From positions 107,678,124-107,742,123 of the forward strand of contig CM077147.1 of assembly GCA_039583875.1 (NCBI GenBank): DNA of 64,000 nucleotides. The letters are read 5' to 3'. Under the pieces are notes generated by a model. It had not been told where the DNA came from, made no database searches, and saw only the letters and a program-made list of their open reading frames with translations. The DNA is from Platanthera guangdongensis (taxonomy: Eukaryota; Streptophyta; Magnoliopsida; Asparagales; Orchidaceae). Of this stretch, positions 23,870 to 35,214 are shown one piece after another. The translations under genes were made by a program, and so were the position numbers. Each line of letters opens with the position of its first letter. The stretch's first letter is position 1.

Positions 23870-24770
23870 TAAACGTTGAGTGATGTTAAGTCACTCAACG
23901 TCATCTGTCTTGTCTCTCAACGCTTTTGTACTTGTGAATTTTCACAGGCATTGTCTCAGCGGTTCTTTCTCAACTGTCTCAGCGGTTTATTCTTTAACAG
24001 CTGAGACTATCTTCTGTCTCAGCGCTTGCTTCTCAGCGGTCTCAACGATTTTTTCTTCTCAGCTGAGACTGTCTTCTGTCTCAGCGGTTTCTTCTCAGCA
24101 GAGACTGACTCCTGTCTCAGCGATTTTCTTCTTAGCGGTCTCAACGCTTTCTTCTTCTCAGCTGAGACTGACTCCTATCTCAGCGGTTTTCTTCTCAGCG
24201 GTCTCAGCAGTTTCTGCTTCACAGCTGAGACTATCTTCTGTCTCAGCGGTTTTCCTCTCAACTGACTCAGTGCTTGCTTCTTCTTTAGAAGCGTTGAGTG
24301 AACCTGCTTCACTCAATTCTTCTGGACTTAGAGAAATTTCAGCTAGCTTTGTTCTCAGCGGTTATGCTGTGATATACTTCTCAGCTGTCTCAGTACTTTT
24401 GTCTTAGTCAATTCTTCTTGCTTTAGTTCGACGAATGTGGAACTGCGTTCGACGATCGGTGGGCTGAGCTCGACGAATTCTGGATTCTAAGCTTCTGGAA
24501 TTAGCTCAACGAATGATGAGCTCAGCTCGACGAATATTGAACTGCGTTCGACGATCGGTGGGCTGAGCTCGACGAGTTTTATATCTCAAGCTTCTGAATT
24601 TAGGTCGACGAACGGTGAGCTCAGCTCGACAAAAGGTGAGCTGAGCTCGACGATTTCTGAATACCGAGTTTTGAACTCCGTTCGACTAATTGTGAGCTCA
24701 TCTCGACGAAAGTTGAGTTGAGCTTGACGAAATGTGAGCTAAGCTCAACGATTTCTGAGTCTTCTAGCAT
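23870..24770 (-). repeat. Short CpG motif arrays in the LTR (CAGCGGT/CTGAGAC and TCGACGAA)
   Basis: From 23870 to 24400 the words TCTCAGCG, CTCAACG and GCTGAGAC recur every 15-40 bp, often as facing pairs. From 24425 to 24765 the word CTCGACGA or TTCGACGA recurs about ten times, alternating with AGCTCA/TGAGCT. This occupies the place in the LTR (between U3 start and TATA) where the sirevirus at 33025 has GTGTCGACAC. Confidence 0.75.
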
Positions 24771-25581
24771 ATTTTTTAATTTTACATGTCCAATCATGTA
24801 CTACCTGCATGCATGAACTCAAGTACACATCAAATACATTATGTTCATTAGCATGATTGGTGATGGCTCTTCAAATCCTGAGGAACAATGTAGCGCACAA
24901 TTCCCAACATTAACTCTTCTTTTACAGATATTAGCAGATATTTGCAAGTTCCCTCCAGGTACTTGCAACTCACTTTTTTATCATATCTGCTTCTTACTCT
25001 TCTTCTTTTCAGAGATCAGCAGATATCAGCAAGTTCTTTTCAGGTACTTGCAACTTACTTTTTTATTATATCTGTTTCTTACTCTTTTTCTCACAGAGAT
25101 CAGCAGATATTTGCAAGTTCCCTTCAGGTACTTGCAGTTTACTTTTCTATCATATCTGTTTCTTACTCTTCTTCTCGCAGAGATCAGCAGATATTTGCAA
25201 GTTCTCTTCAGGTATTTGCAGCTTACTTTTCTATCACATCTGCTTCTTCTATTTTCCTTTTGTAAAGGTTAACAGGTGCTTGCGAGTTTCCTTCAGTTAC
25301 TTGCAAGTTATTTTCCTTCTGTACTTCCTCTCATCTTTGCTTTGCAGGGACTCGATGGAAGACATTCAAGTCTTCTTCGTTTTGCACAAACAACTCAGGT
25401 GCACACAAGATGTGCCTCTTTTCGCTTGCATTAACGTTTCCTTTGCAGGAAAAAGATAGGCATTGGCAAACTTTTTCTGAGGAGAGACATCAGGTTCTAT
25501 CTCTCATTGCCTCTTACTTTTCCGAGCGGAGGATCACGATTTTCGTGGATCTCCTACTTTTTTGAAGTTCTCTTCGGGACT

Positions 25582-25600
25582 TAAAAAAGTGTGGGGATTA
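25582..25600 (+). promoter_or_regulatory. Polypurine tract, Tat-like
   Basis: AAAAAAGTGTGGGGATTA immediately before the LTR TG. The same tract with small changes occurs on the minus strand at 30171-30188 and 53838-53855. Confidence 0.8.
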
Positions 25601-27283
25601 TGCTGACCCAGAAATCGGCGATCCCTCCCAAGATAGCCAGCTCGCAAGTTGCGCCCTGCTCCAGGTTCCCCGTGGAGGTCGCGGCCTGCCTCAGCCCTCT
25701 CTTTGGGCCAGGTGGATAGACCTTTTTATCCGCTCAGGCAGCGCGACTAGGGTGGTCTCCTCTGTTTGGCCGCCCAGGTCGCGTGGCAGTTGCAGTCTGC
25801 GAGGTGCGGACTGCTTCCGCAGTTCATCTCCGCAGGCCGCGCGGTTAGCGGCTAACCGCGCAGTACTCTCTACTCCACCAGGGCGGACTATATCTTTAAT
25901 CTGCCAGCTCGCCGCTAAGTCAGCAGTGGCGACCTACCTTCAGGCCGCCCACCATCAACAGCAACGACAAGCTTCGGGCCGACCAACAAGCAACCTGCTT
26001 ACAAGTCGCCTGCCTAGCAGGTGCGACCTGCTCCTTCTATTCAGCAGAAGGTCGCGGACTCCTCCGTCCGCCTAAGGGAGGTGGACTTGCTCCTCCTTCC
26101 AACTCTCCTGTCCGCCAGCAGTTCGCGGACTCGATCTCAGTCTGCAAGAAGGTGGAAGCAGGACCGACAACTCCACCAGACCGCACAGTACAATGCGGAC
26201 TCAACTCCAGCCCGCCTGAAGGTGGCGAGCTCACTCTCCAGCAAGGACGATCGGCTCCTTCTACCCGCCAGATCGCCCAGCAGGGGGGACAAGCCTCCAG
26301 CAGAAGGAGGCGACCTACACAACTCAGCTCATCACGTACTCGCGAACTAAGTCGACAGTCCGCCAGGAACCCCTTCCCGGCACCTTCCAACAGAGGCGGA
26401 CTCTTTGTCCACAGCGGCCTAGGTGGACTCATTACGCAGTCCGCCACTTAGCCCTCCAGCATACCAGCACTCTCCTTCTCAAGGCAGCAGAGGCGGACTC
26501 GTCTCAGTCCGCCAACAGCAGATCAACTCAGGTGGACAAGTCCCAAAACGCATAGCATGGTGCAGACTCGACGAACTCATCGTTCTACTCGAACAACTTA
26601 CCGACATACCGGGGGTGACGTTACCAAGACTGTTACCTCCTCGGGCCTATAAATAGGCCCTCATACCTCTCATTTGGGGGACACGCACGGACGAGCGGGA
26701 GATGACACAGCAATCAGCCAAAGCATCAAAGCCTGCGGACTCCAACCTTTAGTCCGCTCGGCCTCCGCGGTCAAGCCCTTGCGGCCTGCCTTGGCTTCGG
26801 CGACCAAAGCTGTTCTCTCAGCCTGATCGCGCAGTCCGCTCGGCCAGAAGTAGCGAACTGCGGGATCAACTTACCGCGCGGTCTGCCGACCTGCTTTGTC
26901 AAACCGTGCGGCCTCTGGCACCCTCTTCCCTTTAGCCGTCAGCTTCCCTCTTTATACTCTTTATTTGTTTTTCATGTAAAGGTGCAATCTCAAGCTGTAA
27001 TATCAGTTCATAATCAAAGGAAAGCACGTTGTTGGAGTGGCATTTAAGCCGCGGCGGGCAAACTCTGTTGTTGCCACTGCAAGCGGGCTCTCTTCTCTCC
27101 TCTCTCGGTCTCAACCATCAATCCCGACCGTCAAAGTAATCGTCTGCTCGACAGTTCCTAATCAACCTCCCGGCCATCTCTGCACTCGGATCAACATCCT
27201 CCTTTCCACTATCCCCGCATCCCGGATCGATCGTGCTCCACTCTCGAGCAAGCTAGCGGAAGCTCGCATTTTCCGCATCAACA
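25601..27283 (+). repeat. 3' LTR of the Tat-like element, about 1.68 kb
   Basis: Begins TGCTGACCCAGAAATCGGCG, ends CCGCATCAACA. TATA box CCTATAAATAGG at 26646-26657. Upstream of it (about 25800-26560) GCGGACT and AGTCCGC-type words face each other repeatedly. ORFs of 77-136 codons here are repeat shadows. Confidence 0.75.
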
Positions 27284-28044
27284 GTTTGGCCCCTTCAAAA
27301 ATGGAAAAAATACTTTTAATACTCTCAGCGATATATCGGTCGCGAAATATCGCCCGATATTTCAGGTTAAACGGATATATCGGACGATATTTTCAAAAAC
27401 AACATTTCTTCTTAAAATTTTGATGTCGTGGCGTTTTATCCACAAAAGCTTTATGTCGGCCGACATCTGCAACACTGGTTTGTGGTTGATAATGACCACT
27501 CAGTCAAAAGTTTGGCTAAGTTGACTCTTAGCGTGGTGGTTGGTGTTTTCGATAGAGGTGGTTAGAGTGGAAGTCAATGGAGTGGCAAACAAAGTTGTGG
27601 TTTGCATAATGGTAGCCGACATAAGATTGTTGGTCGTCTTGGTCGGCATACAATAGCCAGCATTAAGTATTGATCACCAACTAGTAGTTGGTGAAAGAAG
27701 TTCTGTTGAGAATTTTGAGGACGGATACTGTTAGGAGTAAGGTGTCTCAAGTGCATAGATCATCAAAATGAAGGCTTGGCATAATATAATTTAGGTAATA
27801 GCAATTTGACATAATGGACTTTTATAGGATGTATCACATCTTTAACGGACAATTATCATAATGGACTTTTATAGGATGTATCACACCTTCAACGGAAAAT
27901 TATCAGAATGGATTTTTATAGGATGTATCACAGCTTTAACGGACAATTATTCTATGAGTGAGGTAAAGAATCACCATTTATAAACAAGACAAACTTTTAT
28001 GATATTATTGAATTTTCATATTAACTTGGTCGAGCTCTGCCTTC
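27284..28044. other. Intronic sequence with small repeats
   Basis: No gene. At about 27328-27392 the words ATATCGG, CGATAT and TATCGCCCGATAT form short inverted pairs. A minisatellite at 27810-27950 is listed separately. Confidence 0.5.
27810..27950. repeat. 47-bp minisatellite, three copies
   Basis: Units 27810-27856, 27857-27903 and 27904-27950 share CATAATGGACTTTTATAGGA and end CAATTAT or AAATTAT, with a few substitutions each. Confidence 0.92.
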
Positions 28045-28159
28045 ATCTTTGTTGATGCGCGAAAACGGCACCGCCTAGTTAACGGGTTGTTCGATCTCAC
28101 AAGCTAGGTGAAGAAGAGGGTTGCGAGGATAGCAGAGAGGTTTGCTGAGAGCAGCCGGG

Positions 28160-28650
28160 AAGGTTGATGATCAGCGGAGAAGCTTGATGATCAGCGGAGA
28201 AGCTTGATGATCAGCAGAGGAGGTTGATGATCAGCAGAGAAGCTTGATGATCAGCGGAGGAGGTTGATGATCAGCGGAGAAGCTTGATGATCAGCGGAGA
28301 AGCTTGATGATCAGCGGAGGAGGTTGATAATCAGCAGAGAAGGTTGATGATCAGCGGAGAAGCTTGATGATCAGCGGAGAAGCTTGATAATCAGCAGAGA
28401 AGGTTGATGATCTGCGGAGAAGGTTGATGATCAGCGGAGAAGCTTGATTATCAGCGGAGAAGCTTGATGATCAGCAGAGAAGGTTGATGACCAGCGGAGA
28501 AGCTTGATGATCAGCGGAGAAGCTTGATAATCAGCAGAGAAACTTGATGATCAGCAGAGAAGCTTGATGATCAGCGGAGGAGGTTGATGATCAGCGGAGA
28601 AGCTTGATGATCAGCGGAGAAGCATGATAATCAGCGGAGGAGGTTGATCG
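28160..28650. repeat. 20-bp VNTR in LTR (about 24 copies)
   Basis: Unit TTGATGATCAGCGGAGAAGC with variants GGAGG, CAGAG and GATAATC. The partner LTR has about 31 copies at 48612-49242. Confidence 0.93.
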
Positions 28651-29214
28651 GGAGCTGTCGAGCAGACGGTTACTTTGACGGCTGAGCTCTGATGGTTGAG
28701 CCTGAGAGAAGAGAAGAACAGAGGGGGCCGCTAACAACGGCAACTATAGACTTCGCCCGCCGCTGCTTAAATGTCACTTTTGCGACGGACTTTTTCTTTA
28801 ATCAAGAAACAAGATTACAACTTGCTAATGCACCTTTACATGAGAAAGCAATAAAGGGTACAAAGGGGGAAGCTGGCGGCTAAGAAAGAAGTTGCCAGAG
28901 GTTAAGGAAAAGAGGTTGCTAGCAGGCCGCACGGCTTCATGGCAAGCTGTGGAGGACTGGAAAACCGAGTCCGCAGGCCTTGATGATCAACTGTGGAGGA
29001 CTAGAAAACTGAGTTCGCAAGCCCTGATGATTAACTGTGGAGGATTGGAAAACTGAGTATGCAGGCCTTGCTGGCAGCGGCAGTTTTCCTCCCACTCTCT
29101 CCTCCCCGCAAATGAAAGGTATAAGGGGTTATTTATAGGCCCGGAGAAGATCTTCTAGAAGCGGGGCCCAGTGACATCATCATGGAGACTTGTGCGGACT
29201 CGGGGAGCAAGCTG

Positions 29215-29790
29215 CACGGCTGGGCGGACTGGGAGAAGGCAGGAGGCCGCCCCTGGTGGGCGGCTTGAGGAGCAAAAGGCTGCCCATGGTGGGCGGCTTG
29301 AGGAGCAGGAGGCCGGCCATGGTGGGCGGCCTGGGAGAAGGCTGGAGGCCCCCCATGGTGAGCGGCCTGAGTTAGGAGGTCGCCCCTGGTGGGCGGCCTG
29401 AGGGTGGAGGCCGTCCATGGTGGGCCGCCTGAGGCTGGAGGCCACCGCTGGTGGGCGGCCTGAGGCTGGAGGCCGCCCCTGGTGGGCGGCCTGAGCGGGA
29501 GGCCGCCCCTAGTGGACGGCCTGAGCAGGAGGCCGCCCCTAGTGGGCGGACTGAGCAGGAAGCCGCCCCTGGTGGGCGGCCTGAGCAGGAGGCCGCCCCT
29601 AGTAGGCGGCCTGAGCAGGAGGCCGCCCTGGTGGGCGGTCTGAGGCAGGAGGCCGCCCCTGGTGGGCGGCCTGAGGCTGGAGGCCACCCCTGGTTGGCGG
29701 CCTGAGGCTGGAGGCCGCCCCTGGTGGGCGGCCTGAGGCTGGCGGCCCTCCCTGGTGGGCGGCCTGAGGCAACAGGCCCCCCTATAGGGG
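29215..29790. repeat. GC-rich hairpin VNTR in LTR (about 18 units of 31 bp)
   Basis: Each unit contains GGCCGCCC, a five-base spacer (CTGGT) and GGGCGGCC, a perfect 8-bp stem. Long ORFs on both strands (for example 262 codons on the minus strand) are products of the repeat. Confidence 0.9.
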
Positions 29791-30170
29791 AGATGGAATC
29801 TGTCTCTGCTGGCGAGCCGGAGAGTGAGTCCTCCGAGCCCGCGACGATTGAGTTGGTCTAGGGTTGACGCCGGCTGGGCGACCTGGCGGACTGAAGGAAT
29901 AGATCGCACAGATCGCCCCATGTTGCTTTAGATTGCCTCCTGCAAGGAAAAATGTTGCGCAGTTAGCAGGCCTAACCGCGCGGCCTATGAGGGTGAGCTA
30001 TGGGAACAGTCCGCCGTCCCGCAGGGCACGCGGTAGCTATGCGACCTGGGAGGACAAAGAAATCTGTCCGCCTACACTTGGACTTGTCGCGAACTCCAGG
30101 GAGAACCTGGAGCAGGCCGCGACTAGCGAGCTGGTTACCTTGGGAAGGATCGCCGATTTCTGGGTTAACA

Positions 30171-30188
30171 TAATCCCCGCACTTTTTA
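30171..30188 (-). promoter_or_regulatory. Polypurine tract of the gag-only element
   Basis: Minus strand AAAAAGTGCGGGGATTA directly next to the LTR TG at 30170. Confidence 0.82.
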
Positions 30189-30542
30189 AGTTCAGAAGTG
30201 AACTTCGAAAAAGTTGGAGGCCCACGAAAATCGTGATCCACTCCAAAGAGAAAGGAGGGGGAAAGTAGAGATAGAACCTGATGTCTCTGTTTAGGAGTTT
30301 GCTAATGCCTGTCTTTTTCCTGCAAAGGAAAAGTTTAGTGAAGGCATATATGGAGGGTATATCTTGTGCACTTGAGTTTGCCTTTGCAGAATGAAGAAGA
30401 CGTGTCTTCCACTGAGTTCTGCAAAACAAAGATGAGAGGAAAGCATAAAAGAACAATAACTTGCAAGTACCTGATGGAGCCTTGGAAGCATCTGTTATTC
30501 TCTGAAAAAAGAAAAGCAGTATGCATAAAGGAAAAAATATGT

Positions 30543-31240
30543 TGCAAGTACCTGAAGGGGACTTGCAAGCGTTTGTTGATTTCTGCAAAAGAGAGGTTAG
30601 ATGCAGATATGAAAGTAAAGTAAGCTGCAAGTACCTGAAAAGAACTTGCAGGAATCTGCTAATTTCTACAAAGAAGGTGTTAGAAGCAGATATGATATAT
30701 GAAAGTAGGTTGCAAGTACCCGTAAAGAAACTTGCAAGCATCTGCTGACCTCTGCAAGAAAAGAGTTAGAAGCAGATATGATGAAAAGACTAAATTGCAA
30801 GTACCTTGAGAGAACCTGCAGGAATCTGCTAATTTCTGCAAAGAAGGTATTAGAAGCAGATATGATATATGAAAGTAGGTTGCAAGTACCTGTGAAGAAA
30901 CTTGCAAGCATCTGCTGACCCTTGCAAGAAAAGAGTTAGAAGCAGATATGATGAAAAGACTAAGTTGCAAGTACCTGGAGAGAACTTGCAGGAATCTGCT
31001 AATTTCTGCAAAGAAGGTGTTAGAAGCAGATATGATATATGAAAGTATGTTGCAAGTACCTGTGAATAAACTTGCAAACATCTGCTGACCTCTGCAAGAA
31101 AAGAGTTAGAAGCAGATATGATGAAAAGACTAAGTTGCAAGTACATGGATAAGACTTGCAGGTGCCTGTTAATCACTGCAAAGAGAAGAGTGAGCAGCAG
31201 ACATAATATAATGAGTTAAGCTGCAAGTACCTGAGCGGAA
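30543..31240. repeat. 85-bp hairpin satellite, eight to nine units
   Basis: TGCAAGT occurs at 30543, 30626, 30711, 30796, 30881, 30966, 31051, 31136 and 31222, that is, every 83-86 bp. Each is followed about 12 nt later by ACTTGCA, a 7-bp stem. Alternate units are more alike, giving a 170-bp higher-order period. Related units occur at 24930-25330 in the opposite orientation. Confidence 0.92.
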
Positions 31241-31244
31241 CTTG

Positions 31245-32560
31245 CGAATGCTAACTGTTGATGAGATAAGGTCGATATGACCATATAGCAGAGGAAATGT
31301 CTGACGAGCTCTGATGATAATTGAATGAAGATCAAACCAGAGTAGTGATCTTCTTGCTATATTAGAGATGGTATCTTTAACATGAAGTCCAGATCAATAA
31401 GTCGAATGTTGACTGTTGATATGATAGGATGGATATGATCAGATTAGCAGAGAAGAAGCTTGACGAATTATGTCAATCTTAACTAGATTCTAATAGCAAG
31501 TCTTGATGATCAAGGAGAGTTAGATTCTTTGATCAATGTTTGATGTCATTAACATTTGATAAGAGTGACAAAGGACTTTGCAGATCATCATCTGATAAAA
31601 CTTAAGCAAGTAATGGATAAAAGATGAGAGTAAACAAGATGACTGTTGCAAATCATTTTGGTAAGTCGGATTTAACATGTTAACCTGTGAAAGTGGCAGT
31701 TGATAAAAAAGAGGTTTATACTCGGAGATGACAAAGAAAGACTGGATGCTTCCACAGGAAATCAGCTGTGGGCCTTATGCATCGCTTGCCTGAGAAAGGT
31801 CATTACGAGTATAGTCCTACTAAGAGCGGGCTAGCCGCGCATCCTTTAGAAGGGCACAAAAGAGAAAAGCATGTGAAATCCTGAGAAGGATCGCTAGATA
31901 CACTGCTCTCATGCCTCGGGTTACAACATCACTGATCAATGAGACTAGTTGCGTCAAGTGACCTAAAGCATTGCTTGTCTGTGGAAAGATCAGTGGAGTT
32001 GTGGGCCCCGCGAAAGCACAGATTGAGAGTACCATAGAGTGTTCGGTCATCACAGTTATGAGATGATCGAAGAGACAAGGCTACGCTGGATCGTCATTGC
32101 TTGTCCAGCAAAGATCATCGCAACCGTGATGTATCCTTAACGAAGCACAGCAGAGCTAACACATGGGCCTTCCTGACGCACACTGTGTGTCAGATACTGG
32201 CTAGGATCCGAAGTCCCGTATTCCTCCACATGAGAGTTGGATAGCCCCCACTACACATATGCGAAAACTCCCCGCGATATGTGGTCATTGTGGCCTTACG
32301 CCGGAATCCAATCTCGAGGGGGCCTATAGCAAGACTCGGCGATATCTCAGTGGTTCAGTGATCTCTTTGGCAAAGAGAAAATAGAGGAAGAAGCACTCCA
32401 AAAAGGAAAATGCGTCAGTACGGGATCCCTGATGAAACCTTTATTGAAAAACATGAATAAACACTTAGAAGTGCTTTGGAAAGAAAATGTTTGAAGAGTA
32501 AGAGTAGAGATAACTCGTCATGGTTGTGAAAAAACTTTGAAAAACTGTGAAGTCCTTTGT
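31245..32560. other. Internal 3' region of the gag-only element, no coding seen
   Basis: This is where pol would lie in an autonomous relative. I find no protease, RT, RNase H or integrase motif on either strand. Confidence 0.6.
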
Positions 32561-32564
32561 CAGC

Positions 32565-33019
32565 TTAGAATAGTCTTCCAAGCGCGACTTCGTCATCGGC
32601 ATCGAAGCATTCAACAGTATTGTTAACAACAAGGAGAGGGTGTTCTTCGACTAGGCTCACGCCTCTTGAGCAACAAGGAATGTCTGCAACTTTTTTGTCC
32701 TTTGAGATTGTTGGATCAGGTCGATCATCTTTGAGAAGCAGGTCACGCATTTTACCCTGTCGCAGCATCTTTTAAACTAGTTGGCGCAGTGCTCGGCAGT
32801 TCTCAGTTAGGTGGTCTGGCTCTTTGTAGAATTCATAATATGGATCTGAGTCTTTAGATCTTTGATCAGCTGGTCGATAAGGCCTTTTGTAGTTAGCCCT
32901 GTCTTTCATTATTTGGTTTACTTCTAGCATGGCCTCTACGAGTTCACGCTCCTGCAAGTCATCATCCTGTTGTTAATGAACTGCGGCTGTTTGTGAAGAT
33001 GGAACTGTTAGCAGCAATG
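32565..33019 (-). pseudogene. C-terminal gag remnant, split by the sirevirus
   Basis: Continuation of the gag at 48447-47431 on the other side of the insertion. Contains VEAMLEVNQIMKDRANYKRPY, a decayed zinc finger YYEFYKEPDHLTENCRALRQLV in which at least two of the metal ligands expected from the Tat pattern (first Cys-containing pair, His) are now Tyr, a stop, then MLRQGKMRDLLLKDD. The same RQGKM/EGKM block follows the zinc finger in the gag at 20709-22156. Confidence 0.75.
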
Positions 33020-33024
33020 GATCT

Positions 33025-35109
33025 TGTTGGGTACATTGGTTAAATGTACCTGATTTGAAGAAGCCTCACCCAACTCAATGATATACATCATAATGTATTT
33101 GATGTATGTTGAGTTTACTTGTGCAGGTTAAGTAATCACTGAACTGAAGCAAAAAGTTTCTAAGTCCATGTGTCGACACCCAGAGGGAAAGTGTCGACAC
33201 TTAAGAAGGCTTGTGTCGACACCCAGACAAGCAGTGTCGACACTTGGAGTCATTGTGTCGACACCTGGGATGCAGAGTCGACACCAGACAGAAAGTGTCG
33301 ACACTTGGAGCTGTGTCGACACTCAGTGAAGAAAAGTGCAGACAGAAAGTGTCGACACAAGGAGCTGTGTCGACACCCAGTGAAGCTGAGTCTACACCAG
33401 ATAGTGTCGACACTTGGAGTTGTGTCGACACTCAGCAAAAGACTGCAGAAACTAAGTTAAAGTGTCGACACTAAGAACAATGTGTCGACACACAACAAGA
33501 ACAGTCAGCACTCGAAGAAAGTGTCGACACCAAGAACAAAGTGTCGACACTTATCAGAAGAGTCAACATTTGAAGTAAGTGTCGACACCCAGAACAATGT
33601 GTCGACACTCAGCTAAAGACTCTACACTTGAAGTCAGTGTCGACACATGGAGATGTGTCGACACCTAGCAAAGAACAGAATTATCAACAAAATATTCTAA
33701 GTATAAGTGTCGACACTAAGGGAATGTGTCGACATTCAGCTGAAGTCTCAACAGAAGAATCAAGTGTCGACACAAGTAGCTGTGTCGACACTCAACAAGT
33801 ATCAACATAGAAGACTATGTGTCGACACCAAGAAGCAGTGTCGACACTTAACAGATTCAACACAAGAAGTTGTGTCGACACAAAGGTGATGTGTCGACAC
33901 TTAGAAGAATACAGCTAAAGATAGAAGAACAAGTACTTGTGTCGACACTCAATTTCAGTGTCGACACCTGAAGAAGAATCTGTGTCGAGACATACAAGGA
34001 GTTGTGTCGACACCTTGTAGACTTGTGTCGACACTTACACAACATGTGTCGACACTTGGACTATAAGTGTCGACACTTAAAGACAGAAAGTCTCGACACT
34101 TTCAGACAGTTAGAGATTTTCAAGAAATGACTGGATGACTTGACAGCTGCCGTTCCAGCCGGTCTACAGCACCTGTCAGAGATGTCAGAAGACAGTTATG
34201 AACCGGACCAGCCGGTTACCATGAAGAAGGTCTATAAATAGGCACATACAGTTTACATAAACTGTTGATCACATTGTTGAAGAACAAGTTATTAAAGTGG
34301 TACACAGAGTATCAAATCAAGAAGATCTTGCAGTTCAAGTGCAGATCTAAGAAGTTGGAGAGAGAGGGCTTCATCCAAGAAATCAGCCGTTGGAACTAGG
34401 CTGAGAATAAGGGTTCAGATCTAATCTGAATTCTAAGTGGCAGAGGTCAAGGAACAACTGCAGAAGGAGACAATCTTATTCAGTTCTACTCAAGAAGCTT
34501 TGAAGAAAGCTAAGTCAGATTGAATCCAGCTGAGTTCTTCCAAGAACTCATCAAGAAACTCTCAACTTCCCTCTCTCGTTTTTGAGTTGTTGAGTTATTA
34601 TTTCAATAATCATTTTTAACTTGTAGGATCCTTTGGATCTGAGTGAGTTGTAAGCCTATAATTATAAAGACTGAGGGTATGGCCTTTGGCCTGAGTGTGG
34701 GAGATTGTTATCTCTGAGTGTAGGCCTTGATTGGCTGAGTGTAGGCCTGGGTGGCTGAGTGTAGGCCTTTGTGGCTGAGTGTAGGCTTTGGGATAAAGCT
34801 GAGTTGTAAGGCTTTGGGCCTGATGTGTAGGAACCAATTTGGGTTCTGAGACAGTGGAGAAGTTTGGCCGAATCTAGTACACTGCTAGATAGGCGAATGG
34901 GAAAAGTGGATGTACTCATATCTTGGGGAACCACTATAAAACACTGTGTCTACTGTGTTGTGCTGTGACTGTTGCTGTGTATGTTGTGTATTTGCTGTGA
35001 TAGAATAGTTAGAAATCTGTGATATTAACTGTCTGCTGCCATTAAAGTTTAAGAAGGATTAGGTCACTTATTCACCCCCACTCTAGGTGTTTAGGTACCA
35101 TATCTTTCA
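33025..35109 (+). repeat. 5' LTR of the sirevirus
   Basis: Begins TGTTGGGTACATTGG, ends CCATATCTTTCA. Palindrome array 33170-34105, TATA box TCTATAAATAGG at 34231-34242, and the U5 block AGTGGATGTACTC and GGGGAACCACTATAAA at 34905-34940. A hairpin AACCGG-5 nt-CCGGTT sits at about 34200-34217, just before the TATA box. Confidence 0.95.
33170..34105. repeat. GTGTCGACAC palindrome array in the 5' LTR
   Basis: I count about 34 GTCGAC cores, most within the full 10-bp palindrome GTGTCGACAC, roughly one per 27 bp, plus degenerate copies (TCTACAC, GTCAACA, GTCGAGAC). Part of it has a longer period of about 70 bp. Every core is a SalI site and contains a CpG. Confidence 0.95.
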
Positions 35110-35111
35110 AG

Positions 35112-35127
35112 TGGTATCAGAGTCAGG
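35112..35127 (+). promoter_or_regulatory. Primer binding site of the sirevirus
   Basis: TGGTATCAGAGTCAGG, two bases after the LTR; tRNA-Met type. Confidence 0.85.
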
Positions 35128-35214
35128 TTCCTCAAAAAGGACTAACAGTCTGAGGAGATCCTGATTGGCAGATTCAGTGTAAGGCAAAATACAGATTCAA
35201 GAAAATCAAGAAAC

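Larger units (their letters stand above)
22157..24909 (-). mobile_element. Sirevirus-type LTR, minus strand, rearranged
   Basis: The right end at 24909, read on the minus strand, starts TGTTGGGAATTGTGCG and then AATGTATTTGATG, like the sirevirus LTRs at 33025 and 57697. Going left on the minus strand come a motif array (about 24770-23870), a TATA-like TTATAAAAAGG (about 23588), and the shared U5 block with AGTGGATGTACCC and GGGGAACCACTATAAA (about 22600-22549). Left of this the LTR is folded back on itself and scrambled, and its own 3' end is not found. No gag or pol is attached. The expected right duplication TTAAC (24910-24914) has no visible left partner. Confidence 0.72.
24910..27283 (+). 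mobile_element. 3' end of a Tat-like element with its 3' LTR
   Basis: Plus strand: an 85-bp-type hairpin repeat region (24930-25330), conserved 3' untranslated sequence (TCACGATTTTCGTGGATCTCC at about 25526), polypurine tract, then the LTR 25601-27283. The same order in mirror image flanks the element at 28050-50671, so both are one family in opposite orientations. Gag and the 5' LTR are absent; the left end was cut by the sirevirus-type LTR. Confidence 0.75.
28050..30170 (-). repeat. 3' LTR of the gag-only element
   Basis: Plus-strand ends TGTTGATGCGCG and GGGTTAACA. Contains a 20-bp VNTR, a minus-strand TATA box CCTATAAATAAC (about 29129-29141), and a GC-rich hairpin VNTR. TGACATCA at 29172-29179 replaces the TGACGTCA of the partner. 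Confidence 0.9.

Noticed and set aside
23880..24407. 175-codon ORF
   Set aside because: Serine/valine-rich product of the TCTCAGCGG repeat array within an LTR.
29133..29921. 262-codon ORF on the minus strand
   Set aside because: Translation is a Pro/Gly/Arg repeat generated by the 31-bp GC-rich VNTR; both strands are open and copy number differs in the partner LTR.
33170..33460. ORFs of CRH/VDT repeats on both strands (also at 44220 and 45304)
   Set aside because: Direct products of the GTGTCGACAC array; no independent coding signal.
33170..34105. Regular short repeats with spacers, superficially CRISPR-like
   Set aside because: The repeat is a 10-bp palindrome with irregular 10-40-bp spacing inside a plant LTR, repeated in the partner LTR; no cas genes and not a prokaryotic sequence.
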